DNA of 64,000 bases from Lewinellaceae bacterium (GTDB taxonomy: Bacteria > Bacteroidota > Bacteroidia > Chitinophagales > Saprospiraceae): the NCBI GenBank assembly GCA_020636435.1, contig JACJXX010000001.1, positions 4,729,001 through 4,793,000 of the forward strand, written 5' to 3'. Made by a program: the position numbers and the translations under genes. Under the pieces are notes generated by a model. The model saw nothing but the letters and a program-made list of their open reading frames with translations, was not told where the DNA came from and did not search any database. Below, piece after piece: positions 43,569-51,080 of the stretch; position 1 is the first letter of the stretch; the number at the start of each line of letters is the position of its first letter.

Positions 43569-45953
43569 CCACCTCCCCGGCTCCGCCTCCCTCACCATCT
43601 CAAAAGCCCGCTCATACACATCCTCCGCATTGGGCTTGGAGAAATAATCCCCGTCGGTTCCGAACGGCGGGCGGTGAGCCTGGGCGCTGATGGTTACCGG
43701 CGGTGAGTCGAGCCAGCGGTAGCCGCCCTGCACATCCAGCACCTGCTGCATCATATAGGCGGTGGCGCCTCCCGGTACGTCTTCGTCGAGGAAAAGGATG
43801 CGGTTGGTTTTCTTCAGGGAAGCAGTTATGCGGTGCTCCAGGTCGAAAGGCAGCAGGGTTTGTACGTCGATAAGTTCTACGGATATGCCGTCTTCTTCCA
43901 GCAGGCGGATGGCCTCCTGGGCGATGCGCACACAGGCGCCGTAAGTCACCAGGGTAATGTCGCTGCCCTCTTGCAGGGTTTCGGGCATTCCCAGCGGCAC
44001 AGTGTACTGCCCCATGTTATCCGGCAGTTGTTCTTTCTGGCGGTAGCCATTGAGGCACTCTATGACGAGGGCCGGGTCGTCCGATTGCAACAGGGTATGG
44101 TACATGCCGGCAGCCTGCACCATATTACGGGGAACCAGGATGTGCAGGCCCCGCAGCGAGCCCAGCAGTACACTCATCGGGGAGCCGGAATGCCAGATGC
44201 CTTCCAGGCGGTGGCCGCGGGTGCGAATGATAGCCGGAGCCGCCTGCATCCCTTTAGTGCGGTAGCGGAGGGTGGCCAGGTCATCGGAAAGGGGCGAAAG
44301 GGCGTGGATCAGGTAATCGAGGTATTGGATTTCGGCGATCGGCCGCAGGCCACGCATGGCCATTCCAATGGCATAACCGGCAATAGTCCATTCCCGGATA
44401 CCGGTATCGAAGACGCGGGCTTCCCCGTATTTTTGCTGCAGGCCGGAAAACCCCTGGTTCACATCGCCGATCTTGCCCACATCTTCGCCGAAAGCGAAGA
44501 GGTGGGGGTACTTTTCCAGCATCTTATCGAAAAAAGTATTCAGTATTTCGTATCCGTTTTTGAACAGGCTGGACGCCGAATAACGGGGCGGAACCACCGG
44601 CACTTTCAATGCCGAACGGCCAGTTTCACTGTACAAGTGGGTGTGATAGCGCTCCTGCATAGTATCGCGCACCGAGGCCAGGAACAACTCTAGCTCCTGA
44701 CGGGCGGGGTTGTCTTCGCCCCGGGTAGCGAAAAGCATGCGCCGGATACAGCGCACAATATCTGCCCGGACGGGGTTGTACAATTGCTCCAATTCCAGGC
44801 AGATGCCTTCCGCCCGTCCTTTTTGCCGGGCCCGAGTAGCCACCTGCCGGAAAGTTCCCTGCATTTCTTTCCAGGTTTGCCGGATGGGGCTGTTATAAGT
44901 TTTCCAGGCACGGTCGCGGGCGGCTCTTACCTGCTTGCGGGCCCGGGTTTCCAGGCCGGCGAGTTCCTCCTCGCTGGCCAGCCCGTTTTCCAATATCCAA
45001 AAGCGAAATTGCCGGTTGCAATCGTAGGCTTTTTCCCATTCCAGGCGTTCCCTCGATTTATAACGTTCATGAGACCCCGAGGTAGAGTGCCCCTGAGGCT
45101 GGGTGAGTTCGTCGACGTGGATAAGGACGGGAATATGTTTTCTGCGGGCCAAAGCAGTAGCCTTCCGATAGGTAGTGCACAGGGCAGGATAATCCCAGCC
45201 ATTGACGTGAAAAACCTCAATGCCATTGGTATCGGCCTCGGCCTGAAAGCCGTTAAGCGCCAGGGAGATGCTTCCCTTAACGGTTTGAAGGTGTTTGGGT
45301 ACGGAAATGCCGTAGCCGTCATCGACCACCGTAACGACCATAGGAACCTGCTGAACTGCGGCGGCATTCATCACTTCCCAGAAGGCGCCCTCGGAGGTGC
45401 TGGCGTCTCCGATATTGGTAAAAACAACTTCGTTGCCATGGTCTGAAAAAGGCGTGCCGGCGAGTTCCGGGCATTGCCGGTATTTCTTGGAGGCCAGCGC
45501 CAGGCCAATGCCGCGGGCCATCTGGCCGGCTGTAGTGGAAATATCGGAGGACAGGTTGTGCTGATCGAGAGTAGGCAACCACTCGCCCTGCTCCCCGAGC
45601 AGCGGAGTGGCGTGGTGGTTGTTCATCTGCCGGCCGCCGGAGAAGGGATCGTTGTCCGCATCGGCGTAAAGCTGGGCGAAATGCTGCTCGGCATGGGCCA
45701 GTTCTAAAGCGAATAGCAGGGTATGCCCCCGGTAATAATCGGAGCGAAAATCTCCCTTCCGGAAAGCTTTGGCCAGCGCAACCTGGAAAAGCTCTTTCCC
45801 GTCATCAGAAACCCCAAATTTGGCCTTGCCGGTTAATGCTTCCTTGCGAATGGCAGTGCTCACCTCCCGGCTGAGGACACAGGTGAAATAATCCTGTAGC
45901 ACCTCTTCTTTACCAGAGGCGCCCTGAACTGGAATGGTGGTTGGGTTTTCCAA
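43563..45953 (-). CDS. 2-Oxoacid dehydrogenase E1, alpha and beta subunits fused
   Basis: The 796-residue protein joins both E1 subunits of a thiamine-diphosphate 2-oxoacid dehydrogenase, probably the branched-chain type. The alpha part (about 1-400) has QMARGIGLALASKKY, the cofactor motif IGDASTSEGAFWE and VVDDGYGISVP. The beta part (about 450-796) has FGEDVGKIGDV, RVFDTGIREWTIAGYAIGMAM and LLPFDLEHRITASLKKTNRI. It decarboxylates the oxoacid and loads the acyl group onto E2 lipoamide. No E2 or E3 gene lies nearby. Fused E1 proteins are usual in Bacteroidota. A -7 element lies 57 bp upstream. Confidence 0.9.
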   Translation of the reverse strand: MENPTTIPVQGASGKEEVLQDYFTCVLSREVSTAIRKEALTGKAKFGVSDDGKELFQVALAKAFRKGDFRSDYYRGHTLLFALELAHAEQHFAQLYADADNDPFSGGRQMNNHHATPLLGEQGEWLPTLDQHNLSSDISTTAGQMARGIGLALASKKYRQCPELAGTPFSDHGNEVVFTNIGDASTSEGAFWEVMNAAAVQQVPMVVTVVDDGYGISVPKHLQTVKGSISLALNGFQAEADTNGIEVFHVNGWDYPALCTTYRKATALARRKHIPVLIHVDELTQPQGHSTSGSHERYKSRERLEWEKAYDCNRQFRFWILENGLASEEELAGLETRARKQVRAARDRAWKTYNSPIRQTWKEMQGTFRQVATRARQKGRAEGICLELEQLYNPVRADIVRCIRRMLFATRGEDNPARQELELFLASVRDTMQERYHTHLYSETGRSALKVPVVPPRYSASSLFKNGYEILNTFFDKMLEKYPHLFAFGEDVGKIGDVNQGFSGLQQKYGEARVFDTGIREWTIAGYAIGMAMRGLRPIAEIQYLDYLIHALSPLSDDLATLRYRTKGMQAAPAIIRTRGHRLEGIWHSGSPMSVLLGSLRGLHILVPRNMVQAAGMYHTLLQSDDPALVIECLNGYRQKEQLPDNMGQYTVPLGMPETLQEGSDITLVTYGACVRIAQEAIRLLEEDGISVELIDVQTLLPFDLEHRITASLKKTNRILFLDEDVPGGATAYMMQQVLDVQGGYRWLDSPPVTISAQAHRPPFGTDGDYFSKPNAEDVYERAFEMVREAEPGRWG

Positions 45954-46009
45954 AATAATCGGCCTGATGCTTTGGTTAATGCAAGTGGTATAACTTGCTC
46001 CTTAAGTTG

Positions 46010-46017
46010 CAAATATA
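46010..46017 (-). promoter_or_regulatory. -7 element of the E1 gene (TATATTTG, minus)
   Basis: CAAATATA on the plus strand is TATATTTG on the minus strand, 56 bp before the start at 45953. Confidence 0.45.
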
Positions 46018-46137
46018 CGATTACTCGTTGACCCTTCGGAAATTAGGCCGATGGCAGGCGAAAAAAAATATAAGGTTCTACGATCTCAAACCCGGCGCCG
46101 CAGCACTGCGGCAGGAAAAAATGATCGGTGAAAATGA

Positions 46138-46167
46138 TTGGAAATGAATAGAAAATTCCTAACTTTG
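46138..46167 (+). promoter_or_regulatory. Strong orphan promoter (TTG - 19 bp - TAACTTTG)
   Basis: TTG at 46138-46140 and TAACTTTG at 46160-46167 are separated by 19 bp, a very good match to the Bacteroidota consensus. It points into a 330-bp stretch without a recognised gene that ends in a hairpin. Confidence 0.6.
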
Positions 46168-46173
46168 ATCAGA

Positions 46174-46505
46174 CTTTAGAACAAAAAGCAGAAATTCCAT
46201 TCACCCGGCAAACACTTTACTGCACCATCGAATGTGCGTCCACGCCATTGCCATATTCTTCTGTGTAACACCTTGCAAGCTATTTTTCTTTACCGTTGAG
46301 GTATTGAAAATTTTGATAATTCCCGTGGTTTTGATCTATGTAAACCGCGGCCCTACGCAACCGGCCCGTGAGTTTGTCTTTGCTTTCGGCCCCCGGTGTT
46401 TTTCAAAGAAAGACATTTGTTTAAAACTATTATTGTAAGATCACTTTTTACAGAAACTGGATTAGTATGAAAACGGGGAGCTTCCGCCTACTTTTGGAAG
46501 CTCCC
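46174..46505 (+). other. Orphan transcription unit: small RNA or 68-codon gene
   Basis: A good promoter (46138-46167) and a strong hairpin (46476-46505) bracket about 330 bp. The only plus-strand frame of size is 46232-46438 (68 codons), which encodes a Phe/Ile/Val-rich segment (KLFFFTVEVLKILIIPVVLI) that could span a membrane once, and several Cys residues. The codon pattern is not clearly coding. I compared it by eye with tmRNA, RNase P RNA and 6S RNA and saw no signature. It is listed as a candidate only. Confidence 0.35.
46476..46505. terminator. Bidirectional terminator hairpin
   Basis: GGGAGCTTCC (46476-46485) pairs perfectly with GGAAGCTCCC (46496-46505) across a 10-nt loop. The plus strand continues TAAATTTT and the minus strand GTTTTCATA. 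It overlaps the first base of the GHMP kinase stop codon, so it can serve both strands. Confidence 0.6.
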
Positions 46506-47422
46506 TAAATTTTCCATTCAGACAAGGAAAGATACTCTCCTGCACCAATGCCTGCCTTTGCTTTCTCTTCGTCTTCGCAGTATCCCAGCAAAAATCCGCC
46601 GCCGCCGGCTCCGCAAAGCTTCAGATAAAAGGCTCCGGAATCCAGCCCGCTCTTCCAGATGCCGCGAAAAGAGGAAGGGATCATTTCCTGGAAATACCGG
46701 TACTGAAAGGCTGAAATCAGGCCAATTTCGGAAAACAGCGCTTCCCGCTCGCCGGCCAGATAATGCTTTATGGCATTTTCCGTCGCCAGCTCCAGTTCAT
46801 TTTGCAAGACTTCGGCGAAGGCTTCCTTTTCGCATTGAAGCAGGAATTTTTCCACCAACGGCCCGGTCTTTCGGCTGATGCCGGTATCCAGCAGGAAAAA
46901 AGCGCCGCTTCCGCCGGCTTTCTTCTCGGGCAACATCACCAACCGGGCTTGCCCGTTGGGCAAAAGCAATACTGCGTGATCCAGGTAACAGATCAGCGGA
47001 TCTGTGCCGGAACTGGCTCCGTGGAAGTAGCCTTCCAATTGCGCCAGCTGCTGCTTGAGCCGGACGTAGTGGGCCTCGTCACCTCTGGCAAACGGCTGGA
47101 TGGCAAACCGGCTGTACACTGCTGCGCAGAGCGCCCCTGAACTGCCGGCGCCGTACCCCACCGGGATGTCGGAATCAAAATATAGGCCACGGTTGACTTC
47201 CCGTTCGAAGCGCCGGAGGTCCATATCCGTGAGCAGCGCTCCCTTAGCCTTCAACCGCATCAGGTACTGCACAAACTCCTCCAGGCTGTAGCGGAGGGGT
47301 TCGTCATCGGCGGCAAACCGCCAGGCTCCGCTGTACCGCCGCAGTGGCATGGCCAGCGCCTGGGAACCCCGGATGATGGTGTACTCTCCGAAGAGCAGCA
47401 ATTTTCCGAAATAGCGTTCCAT
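46505..47422 (-). CDS. GHMP-family kinase, mevalonate-kinase-like
   Basis: The 305-residue product has the GHMP fold: an N-terminal GKLLLFGEYTIIRGSQALAM, the ATP-binding motif VGYGAGSSGALCAAVYSRF (near 92-110) and the C-terminal KLCGAGGGGFLLGY. GASSGTDPLICYLDHAV fits the SSG-D catalytic region. It probably phosphorylates mevalonate or a related isoprenoid or sugar alcohol. ATG 47422 gives the family start; the frame is open to 47647 but those codons overlap the upstream gene. It lies 2 bp after that gene and is last in a four-gene operon. The substrate is inferred. Confidence 0.82.
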   Translation of the reverse strand: MERYFGKLLLFGEYTIIRGSQALAMPLRRYSGAWRFAADDEPLRYSLEEFVQYLMRLKAKGALLTDMDLRRFEREVNRGLYFDSDIPVGYGAGSSGALCAAVYSRFAIQPFARGDEAHYVRLKQQLAQLEGYFHGASSGTDPLICYLDHAVLLLPNGQARLVMLPEKKAGGSGAFFLLDTGISRKTGPLVEKFLLQCEKEAFAEVLQNELELATENAIKHYLAGEREALFSEIGLISAFQYRYFQEMIPSSFRGIWKSGLDSGAFYLKLCGAGGGGFLLGYCEDEEKAKAGIGAGEYLSLSEWKI

Positions 47423-47424
47423 GC

Positions 47425-48246
47425 TTATGGTTTTTGCTCCCTGGGCAGCAGCCCCGGCAGTTCTTCCAGAAATTTCTCCTTCCATTGGGCCGGGCACAAC
47501 AGATAACCGCGGTTGCCGCGGGGCGGTTCGTGGCCAAAGCGTATCGGGCTGCCATCGAAATAGCAATGGCTGAAGCCCAACTCTTCGAGGATGGTTTGCT
47601 CGCCGGCCAGGTCCCAGATGGCAATGCGGAACCTCAGGCGCAGGCATACATCGAGCTGCCCCAGCGCCATGAGCAGGCTGCGGCGGGCATCGGTCCGCAC
47701 GATGCGGTTGTCGCCCACGCCCAGGGATCGGAACAACTCGATGTATTTTTCGCCCCGGTAACGGGCCGAATGGTAGTAGGTGAGCTGGTGAAATGGCTTG
47801 GGCGGCGGCGGAGCCAGGCGGCGGGTTTCGCCTTCCTGCTCCAGGTAGGCGCCTTCTCCCTTGACGGCGTAGAGCAAAGCATCATTCCAGGGGTAATAAA
47901 TAAGCCCGATCTGTAGGCCTTTCCCCGGCTCGAAATACGCCGCCTGGTGCGAGAAGCCGGTTTTGTCGTCGATATAAGAACTGGTGCCGTCCAGCTCGTC
48001 GACGATGAAATAGGGCCTTCCGGGCAAAATTTCCTTTTTGGAGGATTCCTCGCTGTACAGCCCGATATGGGGGAATTGCCGGGCCACCGCTTCCTGCACT
48101 TTTTCGGAGATGGCCAAATCTACATCCGTCACTCTCGAACGGTCTGGTTTGACATACACCTGGTAATCTCCATGGAGCCGCTCCATCATAACCTGGCCGG
48201 CCTCGCGGGCCATCGATTTCATAAATTCGAGGATTTCCTTATTCAT
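47425..48246 (-). CDS. Inositol-monophosphatase/CysQ-family phosphatase
   Basis: The 273-residue product belongs to the magnesium-dependent, lithium-sensitive phosphatase superfamily. Metal ligands are seen in LYSEESS (the Glu-Glu motif), VDELDGTSSYI (in place of the usual DPxDGT) and the C-terminal IAIWDLAGEQTILEE (WD-A motif). Members remove phosphate from 3'-phosphoadenosine 5'-phosphate or inositol and sugar phosphates. The DELDGT variant is uncommon, so the substrate is uncertain. It overlaps the phosphatase gene upstream by 8 bp and lies 2 bp before the kinase gene, which implies an operon. Confidence 0.82.
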   Translation of the reverse strand: MNKEILEFMKSMAREAGQVMMERLHGDYQVYVKPDRSRVTDVDLAISEKVQEAVARQFPHIGLYSEESSKKEILPGRPYFIVDELDGTSSYIDDKTGFSHQAAYFEPGKGLQIGLIYYPWNDALLYAVKGEGAYLEQEGETRRLAPPPPKPFHQLTYYHSARYRGEKYIELFRSLGVGDNRIVRTDARRSLLMALGQLDVCLRLRFRIAIWDLAGEQTILEELGFSHCYFDGSPIRFGHEPPRGNRGYLLCPAQWKEKFLEELPGLLPREQKP

Positions 48247-48934
48247 CGGATTCGATATTTTTCTGGAAATGGAGCCGGCGGTTGTCCAGGTCGAAAGCGC
48301 AGAGCTGGTTCAGGTAATTGCCGTTGAATACACAGCCGGCATCGATGTCCAAAGCAGGCACTTTTTCCAGTTTTTTTAATTGCTTTGCGATCATTGGCCC
48401 CGGGATGGGCGTATGGCCGTGCACGACGACTCTGCCCTGCAGCCACTCCCGGTCGATCTGTTCATGCCAGTTTCGGATCCAGAGCAAGGCATGCCGGGCG
48501 TGCAGCGGTTCCGCCGCCCGGAAATCCAGGCCGGCATGGGCCAGAATATAACCTTCTGTCTCGAAATACCACTCCAGTTGATCCAGAAATTGGATGTATT
48601 CCTCCGGAAGGAGGTGAGGGGAAGCAGCAGTGGGCAAACCGAAGCTGCTCATCGTGGCATCGCCTCCATTTTGCAACCAGAGCAGGTGTTCGTCCCTCAG
48701 CCCGCCGAGGGCATCCAGGAGCAGCGCCTCGTGGTTGCCGCGCAGGCAGTGCACCTGGTAGCCCTCTGTTTTTAATTTCAGGATTTGATCGATGACGCCC
48801 TTGCTGTCCGGCCCCCGGTCGATGTAATCCCCCAGCAGGAAGAGCTCGTCGGCTGTAGTGAAAGCCAGGCGCTCCAACAGGGCTTCAAAGGTCCGGCGGC
48901 ATCCGTGTATGTCTGAAATGGCCAGGCGCCTCAT
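48239..48934 (-). CDS. Metallophosphatase, PPP/ApaH-like
   Basis: The 231-residue product carries the full calcineurin-like metallophosphatase set: SDIHGCRRTFEALLERL, GDYIDRGPDSKGVIDQIL, CLRGNHEALLLDAL, a middle His in LAHAGLDF and VVHGHTPIPGP. It should hydrolyse phosphoprotein or dinucleoside polyphosphates in the cytoplasm; the family includes PrpA-like protein phosphatases and ApaH. ATG 48934 fits the family N-terminus and overlaps the HIT gene by 4 bp. The neighbouring HIT protein also acts on nucleotides, which favours a role in nucleotide clearance. Confidence 0.88.
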   Translation of the reverse strand: MRRLAISDIHGCRRTFEALLERLAFTTADELFLLGDYIDRGPDSKGVIDQILKLKTEGYQVHCLRGNHEALLLDALGGLRDEHLLWLQNGGDATMSSFGLPTAASPHLLPEEYIQFLDQLEWYFETEGYILAHAGLDFRAAEPLHARHALLWIRNWHEQIDREWLQGRVVVHGHTPIPGPMIAKQLKKLEKVPALDIDAGCVFNGNYLNQLCAFDLDNRRLHFQKNIESDE

Positions 48935-49353
48935 GATTGAAGATAGGCTTTGACCTGTTCCGCCCATTGATCGAGATGCGCCCGGGGCGCCTGCTTTTGG
49001 CCGAAATGCACCTTCACCCCGTCGCCCCGGAAGCGGGGAATGATGTGCAGGTGCACGTGCATCACCTCCTGCCAGGCCTCCGCGCCGTTGTTCTGCAGCA
49101 GGTTAGTCCCCTCGCACTGTAGCCCGGAAGCCCGCAGGGCCTTTTCCAGGCGCATCGCCACCCGGAACAGATGAGCGCCCGTATCTTCGTCCAGATTGCT
49201 GAGTTCCGGAGCGTGTGTTTTGGGAACAACCAGTATATGGCCGGGGTTGATCGGCATAATATCCATAAAGGCTACGGCCTGCCCGTCTTCGTAGACGATG
49301 CTGGCCGGCAGGCTGCCTTCGATGATGCGGCAAAAGATACACTCGGATGGCAT
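48931..49353 (-). CDS. HIT-family nucleotide hydrolase
   Basis: The 140-residue product has the histidine-triad motif HVHLHIIPR (near 99-107) and the N-terminal CIFCRIIEGSLPAS with the Cys pair often binding zinc, plus MDIMPINPGHILVVPK. HIT proteins hydrolyse nucleotide phosphoramidates or diadenosine polyphosphates. It is the first gene of the four-gene operon HIT, metallophosphatase, IMPase-like and GHMP kinase. Length is standard. No promoter consensus is evident in the 158-bp divergent gap to moaE, which contains a palindrome. Confidence 0.92.
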   Translation of the reverse strand: MPSECIFCRIIEGSLPASIVYEDGQAVAFMDIMPINPGHILVVPKTHAPELSNLDEDTGAHLFRVAMRLEKALRASGLQCEGTNLLQNNGAEAWQEVMHVHLHIIPRFRGDGVKVHFGQKQAPRAHLDQWAEQVKAYLQS

Positions 49354-49416
49354 AGATGGGTCGTTATTAATGCCCTAAACTGCGAAAAAAATAGGGCCAT
49401 TCAAAAAATAAGCAAC

Positions 49417-49450
49417 ATTAAAAAATAGTTCGACGAACTTATTTTTTAAT
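49417..49450. repeat. Palindrome between the HIT gene and moaE
   Basis: ATTAAAAAATA-GTTCG and CGAAC-T-TATTTTTTAAT pair across a single central A, with one bulged T. It sits midway between two divergent genes and may be a protein-binding site or a terminator-like barrier. Confidence 0.5.
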
Positions 49451-49511
49451 CACTACTAAGGTATTGCTATCTTGTTTTCTACTGTAAAAAATCACGCAAA
49501 AGGAATATGCC

Positions 49512-49928
49512 ATGATCGACATACAATTGCTTCACACCCCACTTCAACCCCAGCAGTGCATCAATTTCGTGACCAGCGAAAGCGCCGGCGGCATCGACGT
49601 GTTCATCGGCACGGTGCGCAACCAGACCAAAGGCAAACGGGTAGTGCGCCTGGAGTTTGAAGCGTATGAGCCCATGGCGATATCTGAAATGCGCAAGATC
49701 GCCGAGCAGGTAAAGATGCGCTGGCCAGCTGAAAAGATCGCCTTCCACCACCGCGCCGGTACCTTGTATCCGGGAGAAATAGCCGTCGTCATTGCCGTGT
49801 CCACGCCCCACCGCAAAGCATCCTTCGAGGCCTGCCAGTACGCCATCGACACCCTCAAAGAAACCGTGCCCATCTGGAAAAAGGAGGTATTTGAGGACGG
49901 GGAGGTTTGGGTGGCGGCGCATCCGTAG
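49512..49928 (+). CDS. moaE: MoaE, molybdopterin synthase catalytic subunit
   Basis: The 138-residue product has the MoaE features: GGIDVFIGTVRNQTKGKRVVRLEFEAYEPMA, where the Arg and the LEFEAY strand shape the active site, HHRAGTLYPGEIAVVIAVSTPHR and the catalytic Lys region TLKETVPIWKKEVF. It transfers sulfur from MoaD to precursor Z (cPMP) to make molybdopterin. Its partner moaD is 14 kb away at 35263, so the two are not in one operon. Length is normal. Confidence 0.93.
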   Translation: MIDIQLLHTPLQPQQCINFVTSESAGGIDVFIGTVRNQTKGKRVVRLEFEAYEPMAISEMRKIAEQVKMRWPAEKIAFHHRAGTLYPGEIAVVIAVSTPHRKASFEACQYAIDTLKETVPIWKKEVFEDGEVWVAAHP

Positions 49929-50010
49929 GGGATGGGTAGTTGTTGGCCGATCGTTGATCGGAGAATAACAAACAACTGACAACCAACAAAGAATAACGCC
50001 CCTTGGCTAC

Positions 50011-50114
50011 CCGTCTAGCGTTGGACACTATTGATGGCCAAGAAATTGCGGAAGGCTCGGTACCATTCCGATTTCCGATTTCCGATTTCCGACTTTTGTC
50101 CAACGCTAGAACGG
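50011..50114. repeat. Palindromic element C, copy 2 (104 bp)
   Basis: CCGTCTAGCGTTGGACA (50011-50027) and TGTCCAACGCTAGAACGG (50097-50114) are inverted ends that extend outward as GGCTACC/GGTAGCC. The interior AAATTGCGGAAGGCTCGG followed by TACCATTCCGA matches copy 1, and three ATTTCCG heptamers lie near the right end. It ends 11 bp before the stop of the DUF481-like gene. Confidence 0.75.
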
Positions 50115-50125
50115 TAGCCCGCCCA

Positions 50126-50926
50126 TTAAAGCACCAGGCTAAACCCATTGTTCAGCACATACATCGCATTGGGCACCGGCACGAGGGGTGCGGTATCGTA
50201 GATCAGTTGGAAATAAGTGCGCAGGGAGAGCCGGTTGGTCAGTTTGACGGACAGGCTGGTCTCCGAGGAGATGCGGAAATCGGAGAAATTGCTGAGATTG
50301 GGCTGGAAATAGGTCACGTGGTTGATGGTCAGGTAAGACGTGATGCGAAGCCCGGTGGAGAGGTAAGTGCTGAGGCGGTGGTCGTCGAGGAAAAGGCGCT
50401 CGGTAAAAGCTTCCGGCTCTTCAAACTCATTCCTGGATTCTTCGTGTTCGAACATATACAAGGCCCCGAAGTAGAGCTGGGCGGAGTCCGTTTTCACCAG
50501 GCGCAGGCGGGGCCCGGTGCCGGCCAGCAGGCGCAGGTCGATCTGCTGTATCCGGTCGTACTGGGCTTGCGCAAAGGCCTCCCAGGTCAGCCATCGGTTG
50601 GCGCGGTAGTTGTAGCGCAGGTGGCCGAAACCGTTGTTGGCGAAGTTCTTGGGCGCCGATCCCGGCTCGTCCACGTCGTTGAACTGGGTGAGGTTGTAGG
50701 CGCCGAGCGCCATCCAGCGATGAGCGCCGCGCCGCAACTCCAGCCGGGCGCTGGTGCCCAGGCGGACAGTTTGCCCGGCGCGGTTGCGCGCCAGGCCGAG
50801 GTCGAGGCTGGCTTCGCCGAAGAAGCCTTTTTCTTCTTTGTCGAGGCGCAGCTTTTCGGTGTTGACGACTTGAGTGAAGGCCATAACGGGAAGAAATAGC
50901 AGTAGCAGTTGTAGTAAATGTTTCAT
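50126..50926 (-). CDS. DUF481-like outer-membrane protein
   Basis: The 266-residue product has a signal peptide (MKHLLQLLLLFLPVMAFTQ) and repeated amphipathic strands: GFFGEASLDLGLARNRAGQ, GHLRYNYRANRWLTWEAF, RLLAGTGPRLRL and LTNRLSLRTYFQLIYDT. The WEAFAQAQYDR and GTGPRL segments are typical of DUF481 (YdiY-like) proteins, thought to be outer-membrane beta-barrels. It is likely monocistronic with a -7 element 28 bp upstream. Its role is unknown. The start at 50926 is preferred to upstream ATGs because it gives the signal peptide. Confidence 0.82.
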   Translation of the reverse strand: MKHLLQLLLLFLPVMAFTQVVNTEKLRLDKEEKGFFGEASLDLGLARNRAGQTVRLGTSARLELRRGAHRWMALGAYNLTQFNDVDEPGSAPKNFANNGFGHLRYNYRANRWLTWEAFAQAQYDRIQQIDLRLLAGTGPRLRLVKTDSAQLYFGALYMFEHEESRNEFEEPEAFTERLFLDDHRLSTYLSTGLRITSYLTINHVTYFQPNLSNFSDFRISSETSLSVKLTNRLSLRTYFQLIYDTAPLVPVPNAMYVLNNGFSLVL

Positions 50927-50953
50927 AGCCGGTTTATGATTTCCTTTCGCGCG

Positions 50954-50961
50954 CAAAGGTA
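50954..50961 (-). promoter_or_regulatory. -7 element of the DUF481-like gene (TACCTTTG, minus)
   Basis: CAAAGGTA on the plus strand is TACCTTTG on the minus strand, 27 bp before ATG 50926. Confidence 0.5.
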
Positions 50962-51080
50962 AGAAAAACTCAAAAACCGGCGGGTTCATCAGTTGTACTC
51001 CATAAAAAACACGGCTTCGTTGTTTTTTTGAAAAATGGCCAAACAACGTAATGAGGCGTTAGTTTTCATATCACAAAATT

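Noticed and set aside
46174..46505. tmRNA, RNase P RNA or 6S RNA
   Set aside because: No tRNA-like ends, no conserved RNase P core and no long bulged hairpin could be recognised.
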